A stretch of DNA of 64,000 nucleotides from contig NZ_CP040094.1 in assembly GCF_013343235.1 (NCBI RefSeq), positions 1,674,501 through 1,738,500 of the forward strand, in the 5' to 3' direction. Shown one piece after another: positions 17,530-26,709 of this stretch (positions are counted from its first letter, which is position 1; every line of letters starts with the position of its first letter). Made by a program: the position numbers and the translations under genes. Origin of the DNA: Nostoc sp. TCL240-02. Its GTDB lineage: Bacteria > Cyanobacteriota > Cyanobacteriia > Cyanobacteriales > Nostocaceae. The notes beneath the pieces are model-generated. The model saw only the letters and a program-made list of their open reading frames with translations, was not told where the DNA came from and ran no database searches.

Positions 17530-18477
17530 TTATTTTTGACATATAGATAGAAGCAGACATTCCCAAACTAGCCTGGGTTGAGCGTAAGCAAGCAAGTATT
17601 TACGAGATTGTTCTAGCTGATTAATAATACTGGGTTGATGCCAATGCTGCCAGTAGAATTGCTGAAGGTAATCAACTAACCACAGTTGGGCTTCTGTATC
17701 TAAATCCTTATCAATTTTCTTGGCTAACTCCAAGGCTTTGCGGTAGGAAGCAGGGGCTTTTTTCAAATCTTCGAGTAACTCCGGGGGAATAGTTTGTAAT
17801 TGCTCGTAAGATGCGATCGCACTTCCCGCACTACCAGCTGCTATACTCAGTACTGCCTGATTTTGCAAAATTTCTTGATGACCTGTTTGTGTAAGTACAA
17901 CAGCCAAAGACTCTGCATTTAAACGATAAAAAGGAATACGTTGACAGCGTGAAACCAAAGTTGGCAAAACAGACTCAGGTGTAGGTGCAATTAAAATTAA
18001 CGTCGCCTGTCCCGGTTCTTCCAAAGTTTTAAGTAAAGCATTGGCTGCGGCTTCTGCCATTGTTTGGGCTTCTTCCAGCACCACCACATTCCTTGGTGCT
18101 TCCAAAGGCGGACGACTTAAAAACTCGGTAATTTCCCGAATTTGCTCTAGCCGAATTACAGGTGGTGCTTTACGCTTAAGTCCTTTTTCAGCCGCTTCTA
18201 ATGCTGTTAATCGTTGTCCCTGGTATTGGTAAGTCGGTTGTACCCACAACAAAGCTGGATGGTTCCCCTGACGCAAACGGTTTTGTAAAGCCGCAGTGAC
18301 TCCCAACCCACTAGAAAATATCAATTCTACAAAGCACCTGGCTGCTAAACTTCTTCCTACACCATCTGGCCCCACAAATAGATACGCTGGAGCAACCCGG
18401 TTTTGTCTGACAGCCTGAGTCAGTAATTCTATGGCTTGCGGTTGTCCTACAAGTGCTGCAAATGGGTCAATAGTCAT
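17530..18477 (-). CDS. holB: DNA polymerase III subunit delta-prime
   Basis: This clamp-loader subunit (315 aa) belongs to the AAA+ family. It opens with PFAALVGQPQAIELLTQAVRQNR, a typical cyanobacterial HolB start, followed by a degenerate P-loop FVGPDGVGRSLAARCF. ALLKTLEEPG and LVSRCQRIPF (sensor 1 and SRC motif) are also present. It lacks the cysteine cluster seen in DnaX-type zinc modules. It is normally an essential part of the replicative holoenzyme in the cytoplasm. No cotranscribed neighbour is apparent. Confidence 0.92.
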   Translation of the reverse strand: MTIDPFAALVGQPQAIELLTQAVRQNRVAPAYLFVGPDGVGRSLAARCFVELIFSSGLGVTAALQNRLRQGNHPALLWVQPTYQYQGQRLTALEAAEKGLKRKAPPVIRLEQIREITEFLSRPPLEAPRNVVVLEEAQTMAEAAANALLKTLEEPGQATLILIAPTPESVLPTLVSRCQRIPFYRLNAESLAVVLTQTGHQEILQNQAVLSIAAGSAGSAIASYEQLQTIPPELLEDLKKAPASYRKALELAKKIDKDLDTEAQLWLVDYLQQFYWQHWHQPSIINQLEQSRKYLLAYAQPRLVWECLLLSICQK

Positions 18478-18975
18478 TAGTTAATTGTAGAGTGACATTC
18501 TCACTTCTACAAGGATTTTCTCAAGGTAGACAAGGTTTATCTGCAAAAATTCGTAGCTAAGTTAAGTGGTTGCTTTAAACATCCTTCAGGGCATCTAAAT
18601 GTTAGCTAAATTATTCGCTAAATATTTTGATATTTAGCGATGCAGGAATTACCATTATCACCGAGAAATTTTTCTACAAAACGTTCAAAGATTTTGGAGA
18701 GCCACATAACGTCAGTAGGCAGCTATTAAGGGTCAGAATAAATAATAACTGTTGTCAATGATCATAATAAAAAATGGTACGTTTTTTCACTTGAACCACC
18801 AATTCGACAGCCAAAATTTCCCTTTTTATCACTGAAAAATTGTGTTTTTTGAGGTTGCTGTTAGTAACTTCGATATTTGTTAAACCTAATTTTGATTCAT
18901 TTTTGTTGTAAAGTTCTACAAGTCGAGGCTCTCAGCCTTTTTTCTCATAACCTTGAATGGGTTGGTTCCTTAGAC
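18478..18975. other. Intergenic region without supported genes
   Basis: About 500 bp upstream of holB and downstream of the RRF-like gene. It is AT-rich, with one short dyad near 18617-18645 (GCTAAATATTTTGATATTTAGC). I find no reading frame with recognisable content on either strand. Confidence 0.45.
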
Positions 18976-19680
18976 CTAGAGTATCTCCTTTTCCTTTGCT
19001 TGTCCGATTTTATTCATCTCCTCGATGTATCGATCTGTGAGCTTCTGCAGCCGTTCGGTGCTGCGCTTGAGTTCGTCTTCGGAAACTTCTTTCTTTTTCA
19101 CCCGATCTTGCAAATTATCCTGCACATTGCGACGAACGTTGCGAACGACAACTTTGTGTTCGTCGAGTTTCTTGTGAAGGGTTTTGACCAGCTCGCGACG
19201 ACGTTCTTCAGTAAAGGGGGGTATCGCCAGGCGGATCACCTGGCCATCGTTATTTGGATTGATGCCCAGAGCTGAATTTCGAATCGCCTTTTCGATGTCG
19301 GACAGCAGTTTGCGGTCCCAGGGTTGAATAACTAGCAAGCGCGCCTCGGGTACAGAAATGGTGGCTACCTGGTTAAGTGGCGTCGGTGTGCCGTAGTAAT
19401 CCACGGTGATGCGATCGACCAGTGCTGCGCTGGCCTGGTCTACGCGCAGCGAGGCAACATCCTGTTTGAGGGTCTCGACCGCCTTCTGCATACGCCGCTC
19501 GGCCTCGTCGAATAAATCGTCAACCGTAGCGATGCTCGCTTGGGCATCGGCTGCCGTGGTGACAGGCTTGGCAGCGGGCTCGGCCGCAAAGGTGACTGGG
19601 GCGCTCTGTAAGCCAACAAGAAGAGTCCAGAGAAGGAAGAACGGGCGTGAGAAAAACTTTCTGCCAGCGGTATTATTCAT
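18976..19680 (-). CDS. Ribosome recycling factor homologue with N-terminal secretion signal
   Basis: Residues about 50-234 are an unmistakable ribosome recycling factor: DDLFDEAERRMQKAVETLK, YYGTPTPLNQVA, SALGINPNNDGQVIR, PPFTEERRRELVK and VRNVRRNVQD with its key arginines. RRF normally has about 185 residues and no extension. Here the ATG (19680, GGGAG site upstream) is followed by a Sec-like signal: basic RKFFSR, hydrophobic PFFLLWTLLVGLQ and a TFA-AEP cleavage site. Base composition is visibly GC-richer than the flanks, suggesting acquisition from another lineage. The organism must have its ordinary frr elsewhere. The function of an exported or membrane-tethered RRF-fold protein is unknown. 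Confidence 0.85.
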   Translation of the reverse strand: MNNTAGRKFFSRPFFLLWTLLVGLQSAPVTFAAEPAAKPVTTAADAQASIATVDDLFDEAERRMQKAVETLKQDVASLRVDQASAALVDRITVDYYGTPTPLNQVATISVPEARLLVIQPWDRKLLSDIEKAIRNSALGINPNNDGQVIRLAIPPFTEERRRELVKTLHKKLDEHKVVVRNVRRNVQDNLQDRVKKKEVSEDELKRSTERLQKLTDRYIEEMNKIGQAKEKEIL

Positions 19681-19773
19681 GGTTGTCTCCCTTCGAGAAA
19701 CGTGTTTGCACATAACTAAAGCGCATTATTGTATGTGAAGGATAGGAGATCCAATGGGTATTGTCAATCAGCT

Positions 19774-19803
19774 CAGTCAAGGTGGCGATCGCCACCTTGA
19801 CTG
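19774..19803. repeat. Perfect 30-bp palindrome centred on HIP1
   Basis: The two 15-base arms CAGTCAAGGTGGCGA and TCGCCACCTTGACTG are exact reverse complements centred on GCGATCGC. It lies about 95 bp upstream of the RRF-like start, between that gene and the divergent DUF411 gene. It could be an operator, a cruciform site or a transcription terminator-like hairpin. Confidence 0.9.
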
Positions 19804-19855
19804 GGCTTGAGGTAGTAGAAGTAAAATAGTAACTTTACTTTTTAAATGCAGAGGA

Positions 19856-19929
19856 ATGCAATGGCATTATCAGGAGATGCAATGAGATTGTAAGGCAACG
19901 CATTGGCATTGTCAGGCGACGTATTGGCT
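19856..19929. repeat. Degenerate 21-bp tandem repeat
   Basis: Three and a half units of 21 bp follow the pattern RYGCAWTGGCATTRTCAGGMG, for example ATGCAATGGCATTATCAGGAG. The units differ from one another by several bases. It lies in the divergent promoter region and does not encode an open frame because of a stop in unit 2. Confidence 0.75.
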
Positions 19930-20051
19930 AAATTTGTAGTGTCTTAGATGTAGAGGGACGCAAACTAAGCAGAAAGGAAAGGTACGCAGAATCTTTTTGA
20001 AAAGAATTTGTTAAAACAAATTTATGCAATGTTGTAATCAGGAAGTCTCAG

Positions 20052-20657
20052 ATGTCGCACAAAGAATTTATTTATTGCAGGCAAAAATGGTTGCTTCCCA
20101 TCTTGGTACGTATCGTAGTAACAATTTTTCTCACAGTAGGGGTGTTAGGCATTTTGGGAAGCACTGCTTCTATAAGTAATGCTCAATCTGTTTTTCCTGA
20201 TTCTGTGACAGCTAATGCTCAACTAGTAAGTACCACTAAGCGTATTCAGGACAAACAAACACTATCAAAATCAACACCGCTAAATGCCACTGTATATCAT
20301 AGTCCTGAATGTAACTGTTGTGGTGGATGGATTGACCACTTAAAGACACAAGGTTTTGAAATCACAGACTTTTCTACGCCTGACATCGAAACTGTTAAAC
20401 AAAAGTACAATGTACCGGATAACTTATCATCTTGCCACACAGCAGTTGTTAATGGATATGTCATAGAAGGACACGTTCCAGCAAACGACATCAAACGTTT
20501 GCTTCAAGAAAAGCCAAATATTGTTGGTTTATCTGTTCCCCAAATGCCTGTAGGTACTCCTGGGATGGAGATGGGGAATCGAAAAGACCCGTTTACGGTG
20601 TTTGCCTTTGATGGTAATAACTCAGTTGCGGTATTTAATAAATATCCATCTTCTTGA
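20052..20657 (+). CDS. DUF411 domain protein, membrane-anchored or secreted
   Basis: The 201-aa protein has an N-terminal hydrophobic segment (about 15-40, ILVRIVVTIFLTVGVLGILG). A DUF411 domain from about 75 to the end follows, with the cysteine cluster PECNCCGGW, then SSCHTAVV, GYVIEGHVPANDI and GLSVPQMPVGTPGMEMG. DUF411 proteins are small thioredoxin-like periplasmic proteins often found near copper-resistance genes. A metal-binding role is therefore likely, but no copper genes are nearby here. AGGAAG precedes the ATG by eight bases. Confidence 0.85.
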   Translation: MSHKEFIYCRQKWLLPILVRIVVTIFLTVGVLGILGSTASISNAQSVFPDSVTANAQLVSTTKRIQDKQTLSKSTPLNATVYHSPECNCCGGWIDHLKTQGFEITDFSTPDIETVKQKYNVPDNLSSCHTAVVNGYVIEGHVPANDIKRLLQEKPNIVGLSVPQMPVGTPGMEMGNRKDPFTVFAFDGNNSVAVFNKYPSS

Positions 20658-20776
20658 TATAAATCTCACTGGATTCAGAGGATGTTTTAAAAGTGGATTT
20701 TAATCTATTTTTAGCGATTAAAATTGTCAAAAGCTTTTAAAATATCCTTATATTATCTGAATCAGTGGTAGAGGAT

Positions 20777-21724
20777 TTACTGGTTAGAATCAGTTTTGAT
20801 CAACTGGGATAAATGACTTAACCATCTCCCCAACCAGAAGCGAGATGCTATGTTTGAAACATTTTGAGAAAGAAGCTCAATTGCATGGTTACAATCTTGC
20901 AGGCTTGCATCGATTCCCATTGCGTGATAAATTCCGCGAGCATTGCAAAAGGCATTCATTGCTTCTGATTCGCGATTGATTTTTTCTAACACTAAACCCA
21001 AATTAAACCAGGAGTTTGCTTCTGCATTTTGGTCATCAAGATTCCTTCTAATCTCTAATGAATATTGATGAAACTCAACCGCTCTTTGGTACTGTCCCAG
21101 AGCCTTATAAGCACTTCCCAATCCACTTAAGGCCATGCCCTCCCCATTGCGATCGCTAATTAATCTTGTCAGTTCTAACCATTCGTGGTAAAACTCAATT
21201 GCCAGTTGGTACTGCCCCAATGATTCATAAGTATTGCCCAAACTTCCTAGACAAATGGCTTCTCCAGTGCGATCGCCTGTTTTCTGGGTGATACTCAACC
21301 ACTGCTGATAAAACTCAATCGCTTGGTCGTACTTGCCCAAATATTCATAAGTATTGCCCAAGCTTCCTAGACAAATGGCTTCTCCAGTGCGATCGCCTAT
21401 TTTCCTGGTGATACTCAACCACTGGTGATAAAATTCGATTGCTCGCTGGTATTTCCCCAGTGATTGGTAAGCGTTACCCAATCCAGACAAAGATTTGGCT
21501 TCTCCGAAGCGATCGCCTATTTCTTTTGCTATATCCAACCACTGCTGATAAAACTCAATTGCCAGGTGGTACTCCCCAATGGACTGATAAGCATTGCCCA
21601 AACTTGCTAAACAAATGACTTCACTATTGCGATCGCCTATTTCTCTGGCTTTGTGCAAGCACCGCTTTTCAAACTCAATGGACTCGATGTTATTTAGGCT
21701 CCCTGTTCTAATTACTTCTGTCAT
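20777..21724 (-). CDS. Tetratricopeptide repeat protein
   Basis: The 315-aa protein consists of about six repeats with a 40-residue period (GSLGNTYEYLGKYDQAIEFYQQWL and similar). This is the longer TPR type seen in LGN and kinesin light chains, a protein-interaction scaffold. The repeats are so alike that 120-bp DNA periodicity is visible. One stretch reading AAATGGCTTCTCCAGTGCGA recurs exactly near 21255 and 21375. There is no signal peptide and no effector domain. The last 60 residues (NARGIYHAMGIDASLQ and following) are a non-repeat cap. Partners are unknown. Confidence 0.9.
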   Translation of the reverse strand: MTEVIRTGSLNNIESIEFEKRCLHKAREIGDRNSEVICLASLGNAYQSIGEYHLAIEFYQQWLDIAKEIGDRFGEAKSLSGLGNAYQSLGKYQRAIEFYHQWLSITRKIGDRTGEAICLGSLGNTYEYLGKYDQAIEFYQQWLSITQKTGDRTGEAICLGSLGNTYESLGQYQLAIEFYHEWLELTRLISDRNGEGMALSGLGSAYKALGQYQRAVEFHQYSLEIRRNLDDQNAEANSWFNLGLVLEKINRESEAMNAFCNARGIYHAMGIDASLQDCNHAIELLSQNVSNIASRFWLGRWLSHLSQLIKTDSNQ

Positions 21725-21972
21725 TCTCTATAGAAAACGAAATTTTTGCTTGATAGGTTGTTGATTATACAATTTTCTGTGCATTCAACACACAATAACA
21801 GAACTTATATGCACAAGTTCTGTCAAAATCTAGGAATTGTTCTTCAATATGTAACTTTGTTTTATACACCAGCGATCGCTGTGTATACAAGGCTTTTATT
21901 TATATTGGTAAGAAGCACACGATTATAGTATACTCACAAATTTAGTTTTAGAAAAAATATAAGAAAAACCAA

Positions 21973-22365
21973 TCAATCAGCAGCAGCATAATCAGGCAAT
22001 GCGTTGAGTTGTAAATTAACAGCACTTAGATAATTTTGGTCGTTTAAAACTTTTGATGGTAATTTATCTGCATTAATAGCAGCTTTCACCAAATCGTTTG
22101 CAATAATATTTCTGTTCTGAGTTTCAAATACTAGCATCTCTCCACTAGGGATCCCGTGCTGCTTCAAACCTCCCTGATACGCAAAAGTAACTAAATCGAA
22201 AGGTTGGAGGTAATTTACAGTAATAGAGTTAACAGGTAAATTGTTAGAGTTAATAGCAATTGTTTCACTATTATTGTTAGTAGTTGTTTGGGCAACAGCG
22301 ATTCCAGGTACAAGACTAATCGAAGCAAAAATAAGTGCAGAATTTATTACAGTAAGGAGTTTCAT
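21973..22365 (-). CDS. Small secreted protein of unknown function
   Basis: I do not recognise a family. The 130-aa product starts with a clear Sec signal peptide (MKLLTVINSALIFASISLV, cleavage after AVA at about residue 25). An Asn/Thr-rich linker follows and then a small domain (VNYLQPFDLVTFAYQGGL, IPSGEMLVFETQNRNI, LVKAAINADKLPS). A similar pattern occurs in short periplasmic proteins of cyanobacteria, but I cannot name one. It has no operon partner. Confidence 0.75.
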   Translation of the reverse strand: MKLLTVINSALIFASISLVPGIAVAQTTTNNNSETIAINSNNLPVNSITVNYLQPFDLVTFAYQGGLKQHGIPSGEMLVFETQNRNIIANDLVKAAINADKLPSKVLNDQNYLSAVNLQLNALPDYAAAD

Positions 22366-22988
22366 AAGGTTATTCTTAGGTAAAATGCGATCGCTGTTCT
22401 TTAGTAATAGAATCTTCTTTATTATTAATCTCAGCTTCCTTCATTCAGGTCATCTGATCGGTTGATATCTGACTCACCCAAAAGGGTGAAGCAATTGAGC
22501 GATAAAAATCCCGTTAAGTCGACATACATAACAGAGCGATTGTAATTTTCTAATACTTAACTGAGGTGAGTTGAACATTTATGCAATTTTTCAACTTGCA
22601 TCTTGAGTTTCATAAGCATTGCAGCAATTATTCTTCCAGATTCGCGAAAACTTCCTACGACTCTTCAAACAGGCGATCGCTTTTATGCAACCATAAGCAG
22701 TTCAATCGGTTTGTCGTTGCGATGTCTACCACGGGCTACGCCTAAGCATTGTAGTAAAACACAACAGCGTTGCATTAAAACAATTAGCAAAATCCACACC
22801 TGAAAGTATCCGGTTATTCTCACTAGCTCTGAAACTAGGTTGTTAACTTAGAGAAGTGTTCAATTGCAAGCTCAATCTTTACTTACAACAATAATCATCA
22901 ACAACTTTAGTCTTTAGGGTTTGCAGAAAAGTTTAATGCAAAAAAAAAGTGGCTTTTAAGAACGGGACTTGCTCTCCTAATTTTTATC
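22366..22988. other. Intergenic region with a dispersed repeat and a displaced gene start
   Basis: About 620 bp. It holds one copy of the 29-bp GCGATGTCTACG repeat (22719-22747). At its right end lies what looks like the original signal-peptide coding start of the GDSL gene (ATG 22936), now out of frame. Confidence 0.5.
22719..22747 (+). repeat. 29-bp dispersed repeat, copy 1
   Basis: This matches the consensus GCGATGTCTACGACGGGC followed by TACGCCTACGC with two mismatches. Other copies lie at 23619, 40748 and, more degenerate, 41116. Confidence 0.8.
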
Positions 22989-23846
22989 ATGGTTGTAGCG
23001 GCAAAATTTATGGATAAAACTCATCCCATCGCTGAACTCTACGTATTTGGGGATAGTCTTTCGGATACAGGAATGGTATTCCGGGCAACAGGAGGAATGT
23101 ACCCGCCTAACCCAACTTACTTTCAGGGGCGTTATTCAAATGGTCGGGTTTGGATTGAGTATCTTGCCGAATCCCTCCATCTCTCCTCCAAGCAAACTAA
23201 TAATTTTGCTTATGGAGGATCGACTACTGGCAGTGTTGGCAACAGCTATGTACCTAGCTTGCTAAATCAAGTGCAGTCGTTTACGCAGACACATAAATAT
23301 ACAAATTCAGATGCTTTGTATGTGCTGTGGACAGGAGCAAATGATTATTTGCAAGGAGTAAGCAGTGCAAGTATTCCTGTTAAAAATGTAATAACGGCAA
23401 TCAACTCTCTAACTGATGTGGGTGCTAAAAAGATTCTGGTAGCAAATTTACCAGATTTAGGACAGTTACCTGCCACTAGAAACAGTGCGAATTCTGTGAG
23501 CCTCAGTGCATTAACACAAGCACATAATCAAGGCTTGAGGCGATCGCTAAAGGTACTAAGTCAACAGCATTCTGATCTTGATATTGTGCAATTAGATGCC
23601 AATGCGCTATATCGAGATGCGATGTCTACGACGGGCTACACCTACGCAAATCCGGCAGCCTTTAACTTTACCAATGTCATCAGTCCATGTCTATCTGGCT
23701 CTGGCACCTATAGTAACCCAAACCAGTTTTTGTTCTGGGATGGCATTCATCCGACAACTGCGGCTCATCGCATCATCGGGGAAACTGCTTTTTCAACGAT
23801 TCAAGAGGCAGGAATGATTAATCCTCGTTCAATGTTGGTTCCCTAA
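22989..23846 (+). CDS. GDSL/SGNH-family esterase
   Basis: The SGNH hydrolase has block I FGDSLSDTG (catalytic Ser), block III GANDYL and the C-terminal DGIHPTTAAH (catalytic Asp and His), as in autotransporter-type and thermolabile-hemolysin-like lipases. The in-frame ATG at 22989 gives 285 aa with half a signal peptide. The upstream codons read KKKWLLRTGLALLIFIMVV, a perfect signal peptide. It would begin at ATG 22936 if the following run of nine A (22940-22948) had ten. So the gene is probably a single-indel mutant, subject to slippage, or affected by a sequencing error. A copy of the 29-bp repeat lies inside the coding region at 23619-23647 (AMSTTGYTYA). Confidence 0.85.
   Translation: MVVAAKFMDKTHPIAELYVFGDSLSDTGMVFRATGGMYPPNPTYFQGRYSNGRVWIEYLAESLHLSSKQTNNFAYGGSTTGSVGNSYVPSLLNQVQSFTQTHKYTNSDALYVLWTGANDYLQGVSSASIPVKNVITAINSLTDVGAKKILVANLPDLGQLPATRNSANSVSLSALTQAHNQGLRRSLKVLSQQHSDLDIVQLDANALYRDAMSTTGYTYANPAAFNFTNVISPCLSGSGTYSNPNQFLFWDGIHPTTAAHRIIGETAFSTIQEAGMINPRSMLVP
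23619..23647 (+). repeat. 29-bp dispersed repeat inside the GDSL gene, copy 2
   Basis: It differs from the consensus by one base (GGCTACACC for GGCTACGCC) and is read in frame as AMSTTGYTYA within the esterase. It shows that this mobile repeat can enter coding sequence without breaking the frame. Confidence 0.8.
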
Positions 23847-23870
23847 CTTAATCAGCTAAGAATCAACGAT

Positions 23871-23894
23871 AGGGGCGCACAGTTGTGCGCCCTT
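23871..23894. terminator. GC-rich hairpin downstream of the GDSL gene
   Basis: GGGCGCAC, loop AGTT and GTGCGCCC form a perfect 8-bp stem, extended by two further pairs. No T tract follows. A sister element (GGGGCGTACATCTGTACACCC) lies at 50023-50054. These belong to a family of dispersed palindromes common in Nostoc and may act in transcript ends. Confidence 0.65.
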
Positions 23895-24019
23895 ATACTA
23901 TGATTTAATTTACCAAAAATAAATGTAAAATACGGTAAACCACGCAAATTACCGTTGATTAATCTAGCCCAACGCTCAAATAGCACATTACTTATTTATA
24001 TAATTGGAAACCAAAATAA

Positions 24020-25330
<1,311 letters not shown>

Positions 25331-25336
25331 TTCTTA

Positions 25337-25440
25337 ATTGGGCATTGGGCATTGGGCATGATGAAGAGACAAGGAAGAGACTATTCAATAATTCCCCCTT
25401 GTCCCCCTTGTCCCCCTTGTCCCTCTGCCCCCTGCCCCCT
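25337..25440. repeat. Dispersed intergenic repeat (GGGCATT and CCCCCTTGT units), copy 1
   Basis: TTGGGCATTGGGCATTGGGCA is followed by an AAGAGACAAGGA segment, TTCAATAATT and then tandem CCCCCTTGT units. The same order of parts recurs at 46868-46945. It separates metY from metX. It makes a false N-terminal extension (Pro/Cys-rich) of the metX frame. Confidence 0.75.
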
Positions 25441-25462
25441 GCTCCCCTGCCTCCCATCAAAT

Positions 25463-26539
25463 ATGATCTACTCAAATTTCATCTCACCACAAACCCAGTT
25501 TTACCAGCTGACAGTGCCATTTCAACTTGAAAGCGGCGAAGTATTAATTGGGGTTCAGATTGCTTATCGCAGCTGGGGAGAGTTAAATGCTCAAGGCGAT
25601 AATGGAGTACTAATTTGTCATGCCTTAACTGGTTCGGCTGACGCTGATGATTGGTGGGAACCTTTGTTTGGTTCAGGGAAAGCCTTCAATCCCGATCGCG
25701 ATTTTATTGTGTGCAGCAACATTTTGGGAAGTTGTTATGGTACAACAGGACCAACTACTATCAACCCAACAACGGGAAAGCCTTATGGTGTATCCTTCCC
25801 TAAAATTACAATCCGAGATATGGTTCGCCTACAAGCTGTACTACTAGAATATCTGGGTGTTCAATCTCTGCGGTTCGTAATTGGTGGTTCGCTTGGTGGA
25901 ATGCAATCACTGGAGTGGGCATTATTATATCCCGACAAGGTGAAAGGTATTGCACCTATCGCTGTTTCTGGCAGACATTCCGCTTGGTGTATTGGATTAA
26001 GTGAAGCCCAAAGACAGGCAATTTATGCCGATCCAAATTGGCAAGGAGGAAACTACACCCTGGATGCACCTCCAAAGCAAGGACTAGCAGTGGCGAGAAT
26101 GATGGCGATGTCTACTTACCGTTCTTGGGATAGTTTTACAACCCGCTTTGGACGGCAGTATGATCCATCTGAGAAGTTTGCTATAGCGAGTTACTTACAG
26201 CATCAAGGTCAAAAGTTGACAGAACGATTTGATGCCAATACTTATATTACCCTCACCCATGCAATGGATGGCCACGATATTGCACGCGATCGCACAGCTC
26301 CTAATTTATCAGATTATGAATCTGTTCTGGGAAGCATCCAGCAACCAACTCTAGTTGTCGCCATTGATTCTGATATTCTCTATCCACCAGTAGAACAACG
26401 AGAATTAGCAAATTTAATCCCTAATGCTCAACTGTCGTGGTTAAAGTCAACCCACGGACATGACGCATTTTTAATTGATATGGCTGCATTAAATGAAATT
26501 ATTCAACAGAACCATGAGTTTGTTCTTTTTGAACCGTAG
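25463..26539 (+). CDS. metX: Homoserine O-acetyltransferase (MetX)
   Basis: The alpha/beta hydrolase (358 aa from ATG 25463) acetylates homoserine using acetyl-CoA. Motifs are LICHALTGSADADDWWE, PYGVSFPKITIRDMV, the nucleophile elbow GGSLGGMQSLEWA and AIDSDILYPP (Asp). HGHDAFLID supplies the catalytic His. The open frame extends 37 codons upstream, but those codons run through the intergenic repeat, so the family start MIYSNFISPQTQFYQL is used. Some members use succinyl-CoA instead, and sequence alone here does not decide that. It works with the upstream metY product. Confidence 0.94.
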   Translation: MIYSNFISPQTQFYQLTVPFQLESGEVLIGVQIAYRSWGELNAQGDNGVLICHALTGSADADDWWEPLFGSGKAFNPDRDFIVCSNILGSCYGTTGPTTINPTTGKPYGVSFPKITIRDMVRLQAVLLEYLGVQSLRFVIGGSLGGMQSLEWALLYPDKVKGIAPIAVSGRHSAWCIGLSEAQRQAIYADPNWQGGNYTLDAPPKQGLAVARMMAMSTYRSWDSFTTRFGRQYDPSEKFAIASYLQHQGQKLTERFDANTYITLTHAMDGHDIARDRTAPNLSDYESVLGSIQQPTLVVAIDSDILYPPVEQRELANLIPNAQLSWLKSTHGHDAFLIDMAALNEIIQQNHEFVLFEP

Positions 26540-26625
26540 GAACGATCGCAGTAGTCAATATCACATTAGGTAAAAAGTAAGGGTTTATATCTCAATACAG
26601 TTCAGATAAAACCAAAACACTTGTA

Positions 26626-26648
26626 GAGACGGCGATTTATCGCGTCTC
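26626..26648. repeat. Short palindromic repeat
   Basis: GAGACGGCGATTTATCGCGTCTC has six-base outer arms GAGACG and CGTCTC. Fragments of the same motif (CGCGTCTCTTATACCCC) appear near 37196. It lies between the converging metX and oxidoreductase genes and could mark a transcript end. Confidence 0.6.
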
Positions 26649-26709
26649 AAAAACCCAAAATTTTTGCCAATGGCCCTTAACCCAAGCGTATTGGTTTATA
26701 ACTAAAATC

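Noticed and set aside
25352..25462. N-terminal extension of MetX rich in Pro and Cys
   Set aside because: The codons run through an intergenic repeat also found at 46868, so the family start at 25463 is used.
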